From positions 1,215,893 to 1,279,892 of the forward strand of contig NW_006763295.1 of assembly GCF_000218685.1 (NCBI RefSeq): a DNA stretch of 64,000 bases. Direction: 5' to 3'. Source of the stretch: Serpula lacrymans var. lacrymans S7.9. Lineage: Eukaryota > Basidiomycota > Agaricomycetes > Boletales > Serpulaceae. The translations under genes and the position numbers were made by a program. The notes under the pieces were generated by a model. That model searched no databases. It saw only the letters and a program-made list of their open reading frames with translations, and had not been told where the DNA came from. How positions within the stretch are numbered: position 1 is the stretch's first letter; every line of letters begins with the position of its first letter. Positions 22,329-34,828 of the stretch are shown here, piece by piece.

Positions 22329-23218
22329 GGTGTAAAAAGAGGGTAGAAGAAGGAGTCGCCCTGCGACGTCGAAGAGAGTCTAGTAGTTGTTGTAGTCGTG
22401 GACAGAAGGGTCAAGAAAAAAGAAAGACAGAAAAGAGGACCCAAGGAGCAGGAGATTTGGTTCCCATGGATTGTCCTTTTTAGAGAGCTGATGGTCATTG
22501 TGACGCGCTACCAGAATCGGGCCAATACACCGCGTTTTCATTGTTCTTCGCTTTATGCAAGTGTAAACTGAAAACAATAGAAATACCATATTAGGAAATA
22601 CCTGGTACCGCGATTATGTAAGGTCCTTTTTTGTTTTATGCTCGCCTGCGCGGTAAAACACAAGTCAACGACAAGTTGCTGTAAAAGCGTGTCTTCCGGA
22701 GCATGGCACTGCAGTAACAAGAAACTTCTATTTCAGTGGACAAGGACAGTAACATTCGTTGCTTAGTCACAACATGATTTGGACGCTACATGGAGTTATG
22801 GGCTGCATAAATGCTGGAGAATATACCGTGAATCAGTCTGGTGTGAGCGTCGTATTACAGACGAGAAAAGGTCCAAGGTGCTCGAGCTAGTTGCAGACAG
22901 GAAAGAAAATAGACTTCCGGTGATGGCCATTGATTGAGGCTCTATGGTGGGTCCACGTAACCACGATATTCGAAAGGGGTCAGAGTGGTGGCAGGGGTGA
23001 ACTGTACTGTCATGGGAGAGAGCGGTATGCAATACGAGCTGGGCAGCGAGCTCGGTGTCGACGACGACGACGGCGAGGAGGGGAAAGCAACGTGGGTGTA
23101 CAAACAAAGGCTTTGTTTGGTCATTTGCATCGTTGTTTCCTCACGCCAACCTCGCCCAGCTCCAGATCATAGAACTCGCCGTCCAGGAATGCTATTCCCA
23201 GCTCAATATTAATATTTT
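22329..23218. promoter_or_regulatory. Divergent upstream region, PRM1-like and 23219 genes
   Basis: 890 bp between two divergent ATGs. It should hold both promoters. A CT-rich stretch precedes the PRM1 ATG on the minus strand. No pheromone response element is certain by eye and no open frame is convincing. Confidence 0.4.
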
Positions 23219-25462
23219 ATGGACAGCATATTAGCAATCGCTTCAGGTCTCGTCTTTCGTTTTTTCGTCGATGTCGTGAGCAGCGACAACGTCCGGGTCG
23301 CAGGTTCGTTCTATCCCTCTTTTTACCATCCACTCACAGATGTTTATGAAAAAAACATGCTTTTCATCTGCAACATGCGTATGATCGGCTGTTTATTTTT
23401 CCTTCATGTTCATTATCCCTACAGGCACCCTCATCGGCCTTTGGGAAGGCTTAGTTGTTCATCATTTCCTCAGCAGAATGCCACGCTCACCCGACCCGTA
23501 CCTTGCCTTCGGTGTCCGTATCTTTATCGATTTCTTAATAACAGAGTCCCTTTCGCGGATGGTAATGGTCGTCGTATGGGCTGGTATCGGCGCTCTCCTC
23601 GCAGACATCGGCCCCGGCATCTACCGCGACTCTGGCTTTCGCTATCTCTTTCGTTCCATACGCCGGGATGTCCGCTCCGTCCAACGATCCGTCACATTAC
23701 CGTCTATTCCAGAAATCAGGATCAAAAACGACCTCCCGAGACTCTTCTCTCCATCCGCATCCCATGCCAGAGTAAACTCAACCGTCACCTCCCCTCGAAG
23801 CGCTCGCATTCCACCTCCCGCCCCCGCCCCTGTACAAGGCCCACCCCGAAGGCAGGGCCGCAGCCCTCCAGGAACATTTCCCGGTGCCTCAGGCTGGTCA
23901 GAAACCGACGTCGATATCTCGCGCGGAGTCACCACCCCTTCCATCATACCCTCCCACGTTGACCAAGAACTAGAATACCTCGGCGATCAAATACACATCA
24001 GGACACCTCAAGCTCACCATCCCATTCTTCCCATCCCACCTATGGACCGCGGCCCAAATCTATTTACGCCTATGACTGCTGCAGCGGTAGGCTTGGGTGC
24101 TACTATGCTCGCCGAGTCTACAGTTCATACGGTGATACCCAATACCGATCATCAACGAACACCAACGCACGGTACCTCTTCCCTGTACCCTGTTGCAGCT
24201 TCTTTGATCGACGCCGACGAACGCAATCCTGATCAGGCTACACCCAGAATAGAAACCCTTCCCTCGATCCCTGACGGCTTCCTCTTCGATTCACAATTTA
24301 AACAGCCACACCAAGTTCCCCTCCCAGAAACTCGCGCTGGATCGGTCGTTGGCAGCGTTTTCGAGACGAGAAGTGTGTTTGATTCTAAGGAAGTCTGGAA
24401 ACGCTCGATGCTGATGCGAACAGATACTGCCGGAGAACAGTCCGAGCAGCAGGACACAAAGACGGCAGTTATGGACGAAATAGGTGGACGATCCAATTCC
24501 GAAGATGCAAGTAAGGCTCAAGGTGCCACGAACGATAAAGCCCAAGAGGCAGCTGCGGAAAAGACTGAGGCAAAGGAAGAACCCGCTTCTTCGTCCCAGT
24601 CTCTTCCCGCGCAATCGGGAGACGGCTTCGCAACGATGTCTATGCCTGAGCCGGAGATACCACATTTCGCACCTGCTGAACCCATAGATCAACCCGACGC
24701 TGGTCCTAGCAGAATAAACGAAGATTACCCAGACCCAGACAATCGTACACCACCTCCCGCTTTCACAGATATCTATGGCGATAACGAGCAAAATGAAAAT
24801 GGTACCAGCGATCCGGAAAAACTTGCCGACAAACCAAACGAAAATTATATCTCGGAGTCAGAACTTGAAGATGATCAACGTGAAGCTATGGTTAAGCGGA
24901 GAGAGTTTCTGAAGAGGCATATAGAGATACAGACGAAAAAGCGGGACGAATTGGACAAGATGCACTATAGTCTCGTAAAAGCTAAGAAAGGTGGTGAACA
25001 GGCTAAGGGACAGCTGGACGAGGTCCAAAAGAAGTTGAATGATCTGGAAGCCAAAGCTGATAAGAAAGTATATCTCGGTAAGTCGTTATGTTACTTATGA
25101 TGTTGAAACTATATCTCACTTTATTACAGTGGCTGCTCCCCTCTCGGAAGGGCCGATCGTTGTTTCTGTCGCAGGCAAAAAACCCGACGAGGCACAGATT
25201 GTAGTCTCAGATGCCATCATTAACCTTTTACTCCAGAGAGTGGACGCTAATCCCATTGTCTTCCACTTCTCGATCACCAACAATGCTAAACATGCAAAAA
25301 AGCCAGCGATTTTATCCCTGAAGACGGCTGTCATGGCTGAATTGAGGTGAGTCGCCTTTTACTATTATGCCTTGCAAAGTGTGCTGATAGCATTTGGTCA
25401 GAATCAACTTTGCCCCTGTGGATGATACAAAATCTGGTGTCAACGTTACAGTAATTGTATAA
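23219..25462 (+). CDS. Basidiomycete membrane-associated protein with divergent Smr-like C-terminus
   Basis: ATG 23219, introns after about 23302 (ending TACAG at about 23424), 25079-25130 and 25347-25401, stop TAA 25460-25462. N-terminus: hydrophobic segment LAIASGLVFRFFVDVV, then LWEGLVVHHFLSRMPRSPDP and VRIFIDFLITESLSRMVMVV with two likely membrane segments. A long Pro/Ser-rich disordered middle follows, then a charged coiled coil (FLKRHIEIQTKKRDELDKMH, about residue 510 on). The last 95 residues (VAAPLSEGPIVVSVAGKKPD onward) have the length, strand-helix pattern and position of an Smr domain after a DUF1771-like helix, but lack the usual DxHG and TGxG motifs. I recall similar proteins in basidiomycetes; function unknown. 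Confidence 0.6.
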
Positions 25463-25651
25463 CTTGTATCTTCATTCCTCATGACCTTTAGCTATACGTT
25501 GTCTACGCTTTCGATATTTGATTTATGACTAACTGGCATCGTTTGTGTGTACATAACTTTGTAATTTTTAGTTTGTTGTTTTCACTCGGATAATAACATT
25601 TATTTCCGGAAGTCTTCACATTGTACAATACCAACCAGATGACTAACATGA

Positions 25652-28600
25652 TCATCGCACACTGCTGAAACCCCCTGTCGACAAACTTGCGGGCAAGGGA
25701 CCTGCACAGTCATTAGCCTCTGTCTTGTTCGAAGTGAGCTCGATGACTATGTTGCCTCCGAGCCTGAAAGTATCGTAGAAATCGACATAACACCTTGATG
25801 CCGTCACTTGGCCGTTTACGGTGACGTTTTTCACGTATGCCGCCACTCCACTCGGAATGGGTGACTGGACGGATTTGGCATCATACCCTTGGACAGTTAT
25901 CGTTGTACTAGTGTTCAAATAGCTGTTGTGGATAGTGTACTTTGGGATAAAGGACGAGGTGATCAGATAATGCGATGTGGACGGGACTGTAGGAGCATTA
26001 GCATGCATACGCATACGAGTTAGGGAATGAGGTGCAGCTTACCAGGATACAAGCCTAACAGGTGGAAGCATAGGAGCGTTGCCATCGCAGCTTGATCATC
26101 ATTACCGGGCAGACCGGCAGGGGCTAAGGACATATTTTTTAAAAAACCTTCCAAGCGTTTCAAACCTTGCGTGAAACGTACTGATGTCAAAGTTTGTCAG
26201 AACGACGTCACGGATACGATCCACTGAGTCGGCTGGCTGGTTTGCGTAATGATATCCAATGGGAGTCTGAAATTCTGATGAGAAAATGTTATAAGCTGTA
26301 CAGATGTCAAAACAACAAACCTGGAATGAAGGCTCATTTCCTGGCAAATAATAGCCTTCCTAGATGTAACAGAATTATCAGTACAAGTCAGAAGGAAATA
26401 CAGTGTGAAACTGTGAAAGCTACGTTGAAAAAGTAGTCTAATCTCTTTACGAAGGTGTCCTACAGGTTTGACATTAGACATGACACTTTTCTTTCAAATC
26501 TTGGAACTCACGTTTCCGCCCATAAGCTCGATGAGATAAGCAGTGTCATGGGGTGCATACCTTTCGACAATGACCAGTACTGTTATAGGGTCACTCACCA
26601 GCAAAAACAAACGGCTCACCAGCTATATTCCCAGGAAGATGATTCATAAAAGCCGACAATATTGTCTTCCTGGAGCGAGCACGACCTGCTTTGGTTGGTA
26701 TCCTGGGAAGAGCAGTCAATGGGGTCTGTGTATACGAAGGTCCCATTGGAAAGTCGTTTCTGGGCGAATCCTGTAAATAGCGCTGAGTGCTTGAACATAA
26801 ATCCCAAGCAACGCGTTCCTTACCTTGGAACCCATTGCTGGTCACGTCCTTATCCCAGACATTGCGATAAAACTACAAGCCCACAGATATTGAAAATAAC
26901 GTCACAGTAGCAAGGGTCAGAAACATACGTAAGACCGGTTCGTGTACTCAGCAACGTCATCCGTTTGGTTGAGGAGCAGGGCGACTTGACGAATACCAAA
27001 ATCTTCGAAAGCATACTGTTGGGCTGTTCAGATATCTATGCTATGCAGTGGACGATGAGCACACCTCGAGTGTTCTGCTGCCTTCTCTAGTTTGGCGACC
27101 CGTGCTTGCTGTATCTAGTACAGCAAATGGAACGTATCCATTTTGTCTTCATATAACATTAATAAAAAAGGGACAATGAACTAGTGGGATCACATACTTG
27201 TAAACATTGATCTGGCGACCCTCGATATTCCACTCAGGGGGGTTAACTTCGCCATCAGTTTTAAGAGCGGCGTATAGCTCATTTAGGTCGACTCCCAAGG
27301 CTTGCGCCTCGTTGTGGTAGTTGATAGCAAACTGAGACACGATGTTATCACCGCTGGACCCTTTTTCCCCTCTATATGTAAAAGGATCTCTGTATGGAGA
27401 TAATTTAGGTCGTACCTCCTTGAGTCCAACCTGGAAGGTTGTTGGCTCGACATTCAGGCATCCAACCGTTCTTTCGCCAGCCATCGATGTAGTTATCCAC
27501 AATTTGTGCGAACTCTACCGGAGAATGGAGGGTCATCAGGGGATAGAAAGTGCGGAACTGCATAGAACAAATAACACAAATTATGAATGTGATGTGGTAT
27601 CGTGAAGATGGCACTGACTGTGTCCCAACTGCAGTAGAGGGAATCGAAGTAGAATGAAGTAGTATTCGCAAAAACACCTTGGGTTTCGCTCGTAGCATTA
27701 TTCTGGATAATAGTTAGCCAAGTGGGCATTAACAGAGACTTGGATAAATACCCACAGGAGTTAAGGATGCCCTATACAAAGATGTGTAAAACATCTCCGT
27801 CACGTTTGGTGGGGTATTGGGGACATCAATCTCAATCTTACTCAATTTTTCATTCCAAAGTGCCTTTGAGGCGTTTACAATGCCATCGAAAGATGTCGTT
27901 CCAACTTCAGACTCGGCGTTTTGACAAGCTTGTTCCGTTGACACAAACGATACTCCAACCCGGATGTTGACTTGCTCAGGTGTCCCGTCGTACGAGAAAA
28001 GGGCTCCAGACTGATATGGCGTGCCGCCAATAAGGTTGACAGAGAGGTTGAGATGCGTTTGTCCCAGACCTTTCGCGTCGAGACCATACCTTCGTATGCC
28101 AAACCATTAGCTCAAATTTATAAGCCACATTCTTACTACTCACGTATCACCTGTCCACACACCGTACTCGCTCAGTTTCTGAGTTCCATTGTTCAAGAGA
28201 TCATAACAAGCAAACGCTTGATAGTTGAAGGAAGTAGGGCCAAAGCTGAATTTACCGAGTTTTCACGTCACGAAGCTTACATCAAATGAGCGCTTCTCAC
28301 CTAGAGCCCCAGTGCCCGCCCAGGGTGATTCTCCCATTGTCGGGGTCAATGTCCATGGAGCCGCCAGCCCAAGTTGCAGGGAGGTCGTTAGCTAAATCAA
28401 GGACAAAGTACGGCTTGGATCCTTGCGGGAACGTGAAACGTTCCAACCCGGCACGACGCGTAGATGTAGCCTCAATTTGGATATCATTGTCAAGTGTCTG
28501 CGAGAAGTAACCAGGATACGCGTCTGACATTCCCAGTATATTGAATATATGCGCGACTTCACAATCGAAACTCGAACCTACCGTCAGTATTATTTTTGCG

Positions 28601-29247
28601 GTATCGCTCCCGTGCTTGCAGTGTTGTGGTGCACGTGTCAAAACCACCTGGACACAAAAGAGGCATGATTTCAAAGTTTCCGTATGTTCCCAAAGAAGAA
28701 CCTGTTCCGCTATCATGCATGGGGCTGATGCCTCGTATTTTTTGAGTAGGATCTACGATGTATCCTAGATATCTCATTGTCAGTTTCAAGAAACTATTAA
28801 GTCATAACGAGAATAAGAGCTCACCAGCGGGAGCATAGCCGGTTATATCTGTAGAGAATTTGACCTATGACAAAGGTAAGCAATGGCATGCAGTAATTGG
28901 CAGTTCTATTATTCACCATTCCAAATGGTATCGATGCGCCCGGGCTGTAAGAGCAATCAGACTTGTCCAGATACCATGCGCAAAATCAACAAGCTGACCA
29001 TACATCTCCTTCGTTGTCTACAGAAGAGAAATCAGCTCAAAGGTACCAAACCGTAGAGACTGGAAAGCTGACCTGTTCCAATGAATGGATTTACGAACGC
29101 CGTGTAGTCTATATTGGTTGAGTTTCCTGCAGCTGCGATAGCAGCACTGATCCTCTGTTGCACCTCTGGGGAAGGTTGGGCGAAAGTAGTGCCGATAGAA
29201 GCTGCAACTGCTGCAAGTGGCAGCCAACGGAAAGATAACTGGCCCAT
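25652..29247 (-). CDS. Glycoside hydrolase family 92 alpha-1,2-mannosidase, secreted
   Basis: ATG 29247 starts a signal peptide (MGQLSFRWLPLAAVAASIGT, cut near FAQ-PS). The stop is at 25652-25654, with many introns. Family signatures appear in order along the minus strand: NPFIGTG (about 29080), GYAPAGYIVDPTQKIRGISP with HDSGTGSS (about 28730), GLERFTFPQGSKPYFVLDL (about 28440), YCSWDTF then FYPLMTLHSP (about 27640-27540), NGWMPECRANNLPGWTQGG (about 27460-27410), FYESSSWEYSW (about 26640), and a C-terminal beta domain ending SSVR. GH92 enzymes trim alpha-1,2-linked mannose from N-glycans or fungal cell-wall mannan, using calcium. The reading frames join without obvious stops, so it is probably intact. 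Confidence 0.85.
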
Positions 29248-30103
29248 GTCGTCGCTGTCAGAAGCTTGGACGTCGCGAAGATTTGAGTTCGGTCAGATAC
29301 TCGGGAGCCATGGTCATAGTCATACAGAAGCTTTATATTGTGCATCATGGCCGTATTAATCGCCGTCATCAGGCTCCCGCATGAATATTCCGTTTGTGAT
29401 TTCGATATTGTAGCATATGGAACAAGCTGGGTTGACGTATGCATGCGAGATGGAAGCCTGCGTGATTTCGAAAGGAAGTCAGGTGCAAAAGAGATAAATG
29501 TACAACCTCCGAAAGCATATGCGACGCGCCGCGACGCGTGACTTCTGTTAGACGATACTTAGGTGGTGCCTTGGTGGTCATATCTCCACGGCTCTCTTAG
29601 TATGTTCTTTGATTTCCGTTCATCTACCTTTGGGAGGGAGTGTTATCGCACTTTCATGGAGCCATGCTACACACAGAATGCGAGGACGGTGAAGATAGGA
29701 TAGATTAATAGTACCTTGCCGCGTATCACTACCTACTGCACACAAGCCTGCAACTGGTCGAGGTTTGCCCTCTATCTACGGTTATCTCACTCGACTTGCC
29801 GCATGACCTCGGCATCGGCACCCTTATAACGGAATTCTATCATGGAAGTATAGAACCCCAGAAGCCCTCGACTTACAGCGTTGTTGTAGCCTTTTGGTCT
29901 ATATGGACTGTCTTACCGACCTTGAGTGCCTCGCTAATTGCGGCCGCCAAAGAACATTCCTTCTGTAGATGACTCGAGTGACGTGGAAAGATCGATAGAA
30001 CGACAGAGCTTCATTGTCGTTAGAAGCATCAGCTAGAACCTGATCAAGTGCTCAGAAGAATTCACAAGTACAGAGCAAATGACTCACTATCTGACGGTGC
30101 TTC
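29248..30103. other. Intergenic, upstream of the GH92 gene
   Basis: 856 bp between the GH92 ATG and the 3' end of the peptidyl-tRNA hydrolase gene, both on the minus strand. I see a few short unsupported frames and no repeat. Confidence 0.4.
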
Positions 30104-30779
30104 TCAACTCAATGTCCGGGATGCTATCTTCTCTATCTCTTTCAGCACGAGATCCACACCTCTCCCACTGTCACGCCAGAATTGTTTTTCTTCAAAGGAT
30201 AGTTCTCCCAAAACATATTCAGCCACATCGCCTCCATCTCTACCTATGCCGATACGCAAACGGTGAAAATCCATTTCGCCGCCAAGGGCCGATATTAAAC
30301 TTCGAACGCCATTGTGTCCATTGGCAGAACCTCCGTACTTTGGTGAGATGGTTTTTGGTCTATGCGAGAGTGAGTCGTGGATGACGACCATGGCACTCGG
30401 TGACTTCACCGTTTTACGAAGCGCAGAAACAACAGCAGATCCGGTAACATTCATGAGAGGTTCTGAGGGGAAGAGAACAACATGAACACGGTCATTTTGA
30501 GCATATAATGAAGGTACGTGCTTGGCTTGTAGAGTGTCATGGAAGCCAGCGTCTCGCCAAGAGGAATGGCCGTATGGGCACTATATCCACCTATGGTTCT
30601 ATCAGTAGTCATTGACACGCCCAATCGCAAAGCCAGTGCATCAACGATAAGGTGTCCTACACTGATCCAATAGTTGATCAGCTCACGTCTCTGAGCTTGC
30701 TCTGAGAAAGATACCTGTGTCTAGTGAGTGGAAACGGCAAGTTTCCCAAACCAACGACCAGCAAGCTTACAGCACTCAT
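30104..30779 (-). CDS. Peptidyl-tRNA hydrolase, bacterial-type (Pth)
   Basis: ATG 30779: MSAVSLLVVGLGNLPFPLTR, the family start with the GLGN motif. Splicing from about 30718 to about 30662 gives RHSVGHLIVDALALRLGV, with the catalytic His after TR. Next, an intron of 66 nt (GTGGAT...CAAG) best restores the frame: DRTI then AKHVPSLYAQNDRVHVVLFP, SEPLMNVTG. The rest is one exon: MVVIHDSLSH, GGSANGHNGVRSLISALGGE, FHRLRIGIGR, VAEYVLGELS, stop 30104. Key residues (Asn after GLG, His, HDSLS Asp, GHNG Asn) are present. The enzyme releases tRNA from stalled peptidyl-tRNA, often in mitochondria. The middle intron is inferred. Confidence 0.8.
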
Positions 30780-31016
30780 TCCACACGAACCACGAACCTC
30801 GAGCTCGATGGTCACAGCGACTTCAAACCAATTCAGGCTAAAGAAAATATAAAACGTGCGTTCCCCGCGTTGCCAAGACCGGCGGTCGGCCTGGCCGGGT
30901 GTTGTGCCGGCGCATGCAGCAGTTCGCCTCACCTCAAACCACCAATGGGCTGAACTGTGTAGACGCCTTACCTATTGTTTTTGCATCTGTCCATCGTCCT
31001 TTCTTTTTCATTTTAC
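30780..31016. promoter_or_regulatory. Compact bidirectional promoter
   Basis: 237 bp separate the ATGs of the peptidyl-tRNA hydrolase (-) and the PAQR-like gene (+). Both promoters must fit here. GC-rich in the middle; no TATA box near either ATG is obvious. Confidence 0.45.
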
Positions 31017-32921
31017 ATGTCGACTGCGACGGACAAAGCTCCTGAAATTCGTTTCCGTCATGTCAGACGACGTCTGTCGACCAACGATGACAGCGCCCAG
31101 GATATACGCTCACCGTCCTGTCGTCGTCGTAACCAGTCCCTAGAGGCTTTGGACCTCTCCACTGTGTCTGCAAAGCAAACGTTGGCATCTCTTCGGGTTG
31201 TCATCCTTTCCTATCTTGCAGATCTGGAATACCGTTTGTCGCAGTTGGAGTCCCCTATATCTGACATTGGCATCGCTGAAATGTTCAAATCAAAAGGGGA
31301 GTCAAAGGTAGAGGAGATCAGGGTGTGGGCAAAAGTCGCAATAGACATGCTGCAAAGCATACGCACGGATGTATGCTGGCATCTTCCAGGACTTCATCTA
31401 CCCGACAAGTCAGTCGAGGAGTTCGTCAAATCTCATCTTCCCGATTTACCTAGCGTTTCATCCTTCAATGATATGCGCTCACGGCTCCCAGATATGCCTG
31501 ACGTTCGGTCGCATCTTCCTGCCCTTTCTATGCCGGACATCACTTCACGACTAGACGATGTTCGTTCCAGGTTCTCTGACTTAGATTTCCAGGCGCCTTT
31601 GGGTTATATACCTACACTGTCCGATCGACTACATTCCCTACAAGCACATCTCAGCTCGTTTGAGTTCCACTCGAGTGACCTTCCATCGTTCGAGCCGAAC
31701 TCCGTGCTATCTGATCTTCTAGACTCGTTGCTTTCCTCGGAGCTACTCACGGAGCTCTCTGACGATGTTACTGAGGCAGAAGATATGCTGGAAAGAGCTG
31801 CAAGGGACATTACCCGTGCGGTTTCACAGTCTTTCCATGGGTCGCGCCTTATCCAGTATGTCGATCTACCGCCTCAGTGGAGGAACAACCCATTTGTTAC
31901 TGGGGGATATCGGTAAGCACCTTATCTCCGAGCACCGTCCGTCAAACTTAATGATATCGCATACAGTTTCATTCCGATCGAGAAATGGCCCCTTATAATC
32001 ATGTCCCTGTTTGCTGTTCATAATGAAACTCGTGCGTTGAACGGTTCTCTGTGTGTGTCTATGCAATAACATGGTTTTAGTTAATATATACACACACTTA
32101 ATCCCATTTTTACTGTGGCTAATCAACTTAATCCCCTTGCTTAGTTCCACAAGTTTGTCTGATCCCCCGGAAGTTGCATTCCTATCTTTTGCACTTTTCT
32201 GTCTATTCAGCAGTGTACTGTGGCACACTATGGCAGGCTGTGCACATCCCGAGGGTATGGAGCTGTGTGCTCGAATCGACTACGTCGGCATTGGCTGGTA
32301 ATTATATAATCGTTACAATCGGTTATCTCATTTTCATTTTCATTTATTAGGTTAATTAGTGCTAGCGTAGGCACCGTCGTACATTATGGTTTTCAATGTC
32401 ACCCAGACGTTGGGAAGCTGTTTCTACTGTGCTGTTTGACCACAGGAATCACAGGAAATGCATTCCCTTTCTTCAAGTGGTTCAACGACCCTGCCTATAG
32501 AGTGTGTAAACCAACCTACTCCGCGAGTCATACACTAACTCGCATATAGCATTGGCGTATAGCGTTCTTTCTTTCACTGGCCTTTTCCGCTGTCGCTCCC
32601 TTAGCTGCGCTAGCACATCTGCATTCCGCACAACAGATGTTTGAATTCATAAGTAAGTGAATTCCCCTTCATATATACTGCTAGTTTACCGTCCCATCAG
32701 GTCCCGTATGGCCCTCAATCATATCTTATCTCCTGGGCCTAGTTTTCTATGCCACCCACATACCTGAGCGTTTTCTTTCCCCAAAGCATTCACATTGGCT
32801 TGATTTTTGCGGCGGTGGCTCGCACGCGATATGGCATGCGTTCATAGTTCTGGCAATCAGTCAGCATCGAGCGGCTATAAGCGCAATGCGGCCAGGGATT
32901 GGTTGTCCTGCTGTCGTCTAA
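31017..32921 (+). CDS. PAQR / AdipoR / haemolysin-III family 7-TM protein
   Basis: ATG 31017 (MSTATDKAPEIRF); stop TAA 32919-32921. The first exon encodes about 290 residues of soluble, helical, Leu/Ser/Asp-rich sequence with repeated SHLPDLPS/SRLPDMPD-type segments (residues 140-210). Then come YVDLPPQWRNNPFVTGGYR, LNIHTHLIPFLLW (first membrane segment), SVLWHTMAGC with the conserved Ser..His, YVGIGWLI, five more hydrophobic segments, and GGGSHAIWHAFIVLAISQHR near the end. The three His positions are the zinc ligands of this family (yeast Izh proteins, mammalian adiponectin receptors), thought to act as ceramidase-like lipid enzymes or receptors. The long N-terminal extension resembles that of Izh3-type members. 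An in-frame ATG lies at 30975. Confidence 0.85.
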
Positions 32922-33292
32922 ATCGGAGTCAATGCGACAGAATCTCTCGGTTGGTTGTTAGTTTTCCTCGTCTGGGGTTGTTGTCTAAGCAGTTACGCTC
33001 TTTATTTCCTTTCAATTTTCATTGCTGTTACTATACATCTATTCTTTGCATTAGATCATGTTGATCTCACTACATTATTGCTTTCTCGTCCACTTCATCT
33101 TACATACACTAGCAAGGACAAGACAATGTTGCTCGAGGTCAGCTAACCGCTCCCGTCATAAAGTAAATATCTGCGCACAATATTATTATTTATACATCAA
33201 TACATGCAATCATGGGCTACAGCCAAAAAAAAATATCACCTCTAAAAATGAAAGTTAAACGAATGAAAGGTGAAGCAACAAGTCCACAAATA
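32922..33292. other. Intergenic, convergent 3' ends
   Basis: 371 bp, AT-rich, between the PAQR-like (+) and TAF12 (-) stops. Nothing further seen. Confidence 0.4.
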
Positions 33293-34639
33293 TTATATCA
33301 GTTTTGCCTCCCTTTTTGCCTGTTGCACTTGGGCTAATCGATTGCTCCTGAGAGTCATATTGGGACCCTGAGCGGTTTTTTTGGTAGTTGGCGCGGACAC
33401 GGAGGGTGCCAGTGAAGATTGAGACAGGGATATACGAGTCTCGTCAGACGCAAAGCCAGGGATACGTATGTTGTGGTTACGTTCTTAAGCCGCGCCATGG
33501 GATGAGTATTAAAAGCAACATCAATCAAAGCTACCTTACCAAGATGAAGCTGCAGATCTTTCACTTCAAGGGTGTCACCACCTCGATGCTTAGCTAGTCT
33601 GCATCCAAAGTTTGTTACGGAGTCGATAAACTCGTCTGCTATCTGTAGCAATAGCTGTAACATAGATTATGTATGAGTTCTTTCAATAGGACGCCATGCT
33701 GTAAGAACGATGACGCACGTCTTCCACCTCTGGCTCTATGCGTACGTGAGGGTCGACACTGCATACGAGATCCTGTATTGACCTCCTCATACTCTGGTCT
33801 CCAGGAGTATTCTTTCTCCGTGAACGACTTTCATCGAAATTCAGCATGTTGGCGTCGTCCGAGGATTTAGTAACCTGGGCAGGCGTCCCTTCAGAAATGA
33901 GTAAGCACCGTGGCCGTTTGGGTCTAGGGAATCTATTTGAGAGACGAACCCGATACTCTTCCACCTGGAATACCTCCGGTAAGGGTTGGTCTGCCCTGTT
34001 GCGCACTGGCCCACTGGACTGGGCCTGGGTTTGTCGTGTTTAGCGTTGTGCTTATAGGGTAGCCGTCTCCTGGAACCGAAGTAAGGACAGGAGCAGGAGA
34101 ACCACTCTTGAAGGCTGCGTGGTTCGTAGTCACAGCGGCCACGGGAGCAGCGGCAGGAAGAGCTGCTGCTGCTGCTGGCTACACAGCAAATGATAATGAT
34201 GATGATGAGAAATGGAAACCCTAGAAATGAAGCGGTAATGAATGCAAATGCACCTTTGGGGGGTTTGGCGCTGTGGATGTCGTTGCTGAGCTGCTGGCTG
34301 TGGCAGCGGTAGTGGTAGGAGTCCTGTGCTTGTCGGCGTATTCTTTCAACTGCTTAAGCAGGACAAAGGGATCAAAGGAAGAGAATGTTACAACAATGGC
34401 AACGGATCTTGGCTTCATATCCTTACCTGCATTATCTGTTGTTGGTTGAGCTTTCCCTGTTTCGCCAGTTCTCCAAGTTGTCCCATGTTCTGCAAAAGTA
34501 GCTGGGCTATACGATCACCCGACACGGGGTCGCCTGTCTGCGACTTGAACGCATTGCCAAGGGCTGTTATTATGTTTGCTGCATTGGCTGTTGGATTTGT
34601 TGTGCTTGACGCTGCAGGCGACTGCCCGTTCGTAGCCAT
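33293..34639 (-). CDS. TAF12: TAF12, TFIID/SAGA histone-fold subunit
   Basis: Several exons on the minus strand. The N-terminal part (MATNGQSPAASS..., ATG 34639) is Gln/Ala/Ser-rich and includes NMGQLGELAKQGKLNQQQIM. The C-terminal histone fold is clear: RSIQDLVCSVDPHVRIEPEV, then LLLQIADEFIDSVTNFGCRL, AKHRGGDTLEVKDLQLHL, then after an intron ERNHNIRIPGF. That is the TAF12 fold, which pairs with TAF4 in TFIID and ADA1 in SAGA during RNA polymerase II initiation. The tail runs to TAA at 33293-33295 and ends in KREAKLI. An in-frame ATG at 34723 is a possible earlier start. The AFG1-like gene ends only 190 bp upstream. Confidence 0.88.
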
Positions 34640-34828
34640 GTCTTGATTGACCACAGATCCAAGCGGAGAGGAGGAACGCAACAAACGCGTGGGAACGTCT
34701 CGCCTCTTTTGACCCCTATTCACCCGCGGTGACCTTTCCTTGGGACACTGTCTACAGCAATATAATATTACAGCAAGCTGTAGCTCCTGTAGACGAAAAT
34801 ATAAAAACTAGACACAGAGGAGCTATGG

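Noticed and set aside
30483..30660. Frameshift making the peptidyl-tRNA hydrolase a pseudogene
   Set aside because: A 66-nt GT..AG intron restores the frame with a protein segment of expected length, so an intact gene is simpler.
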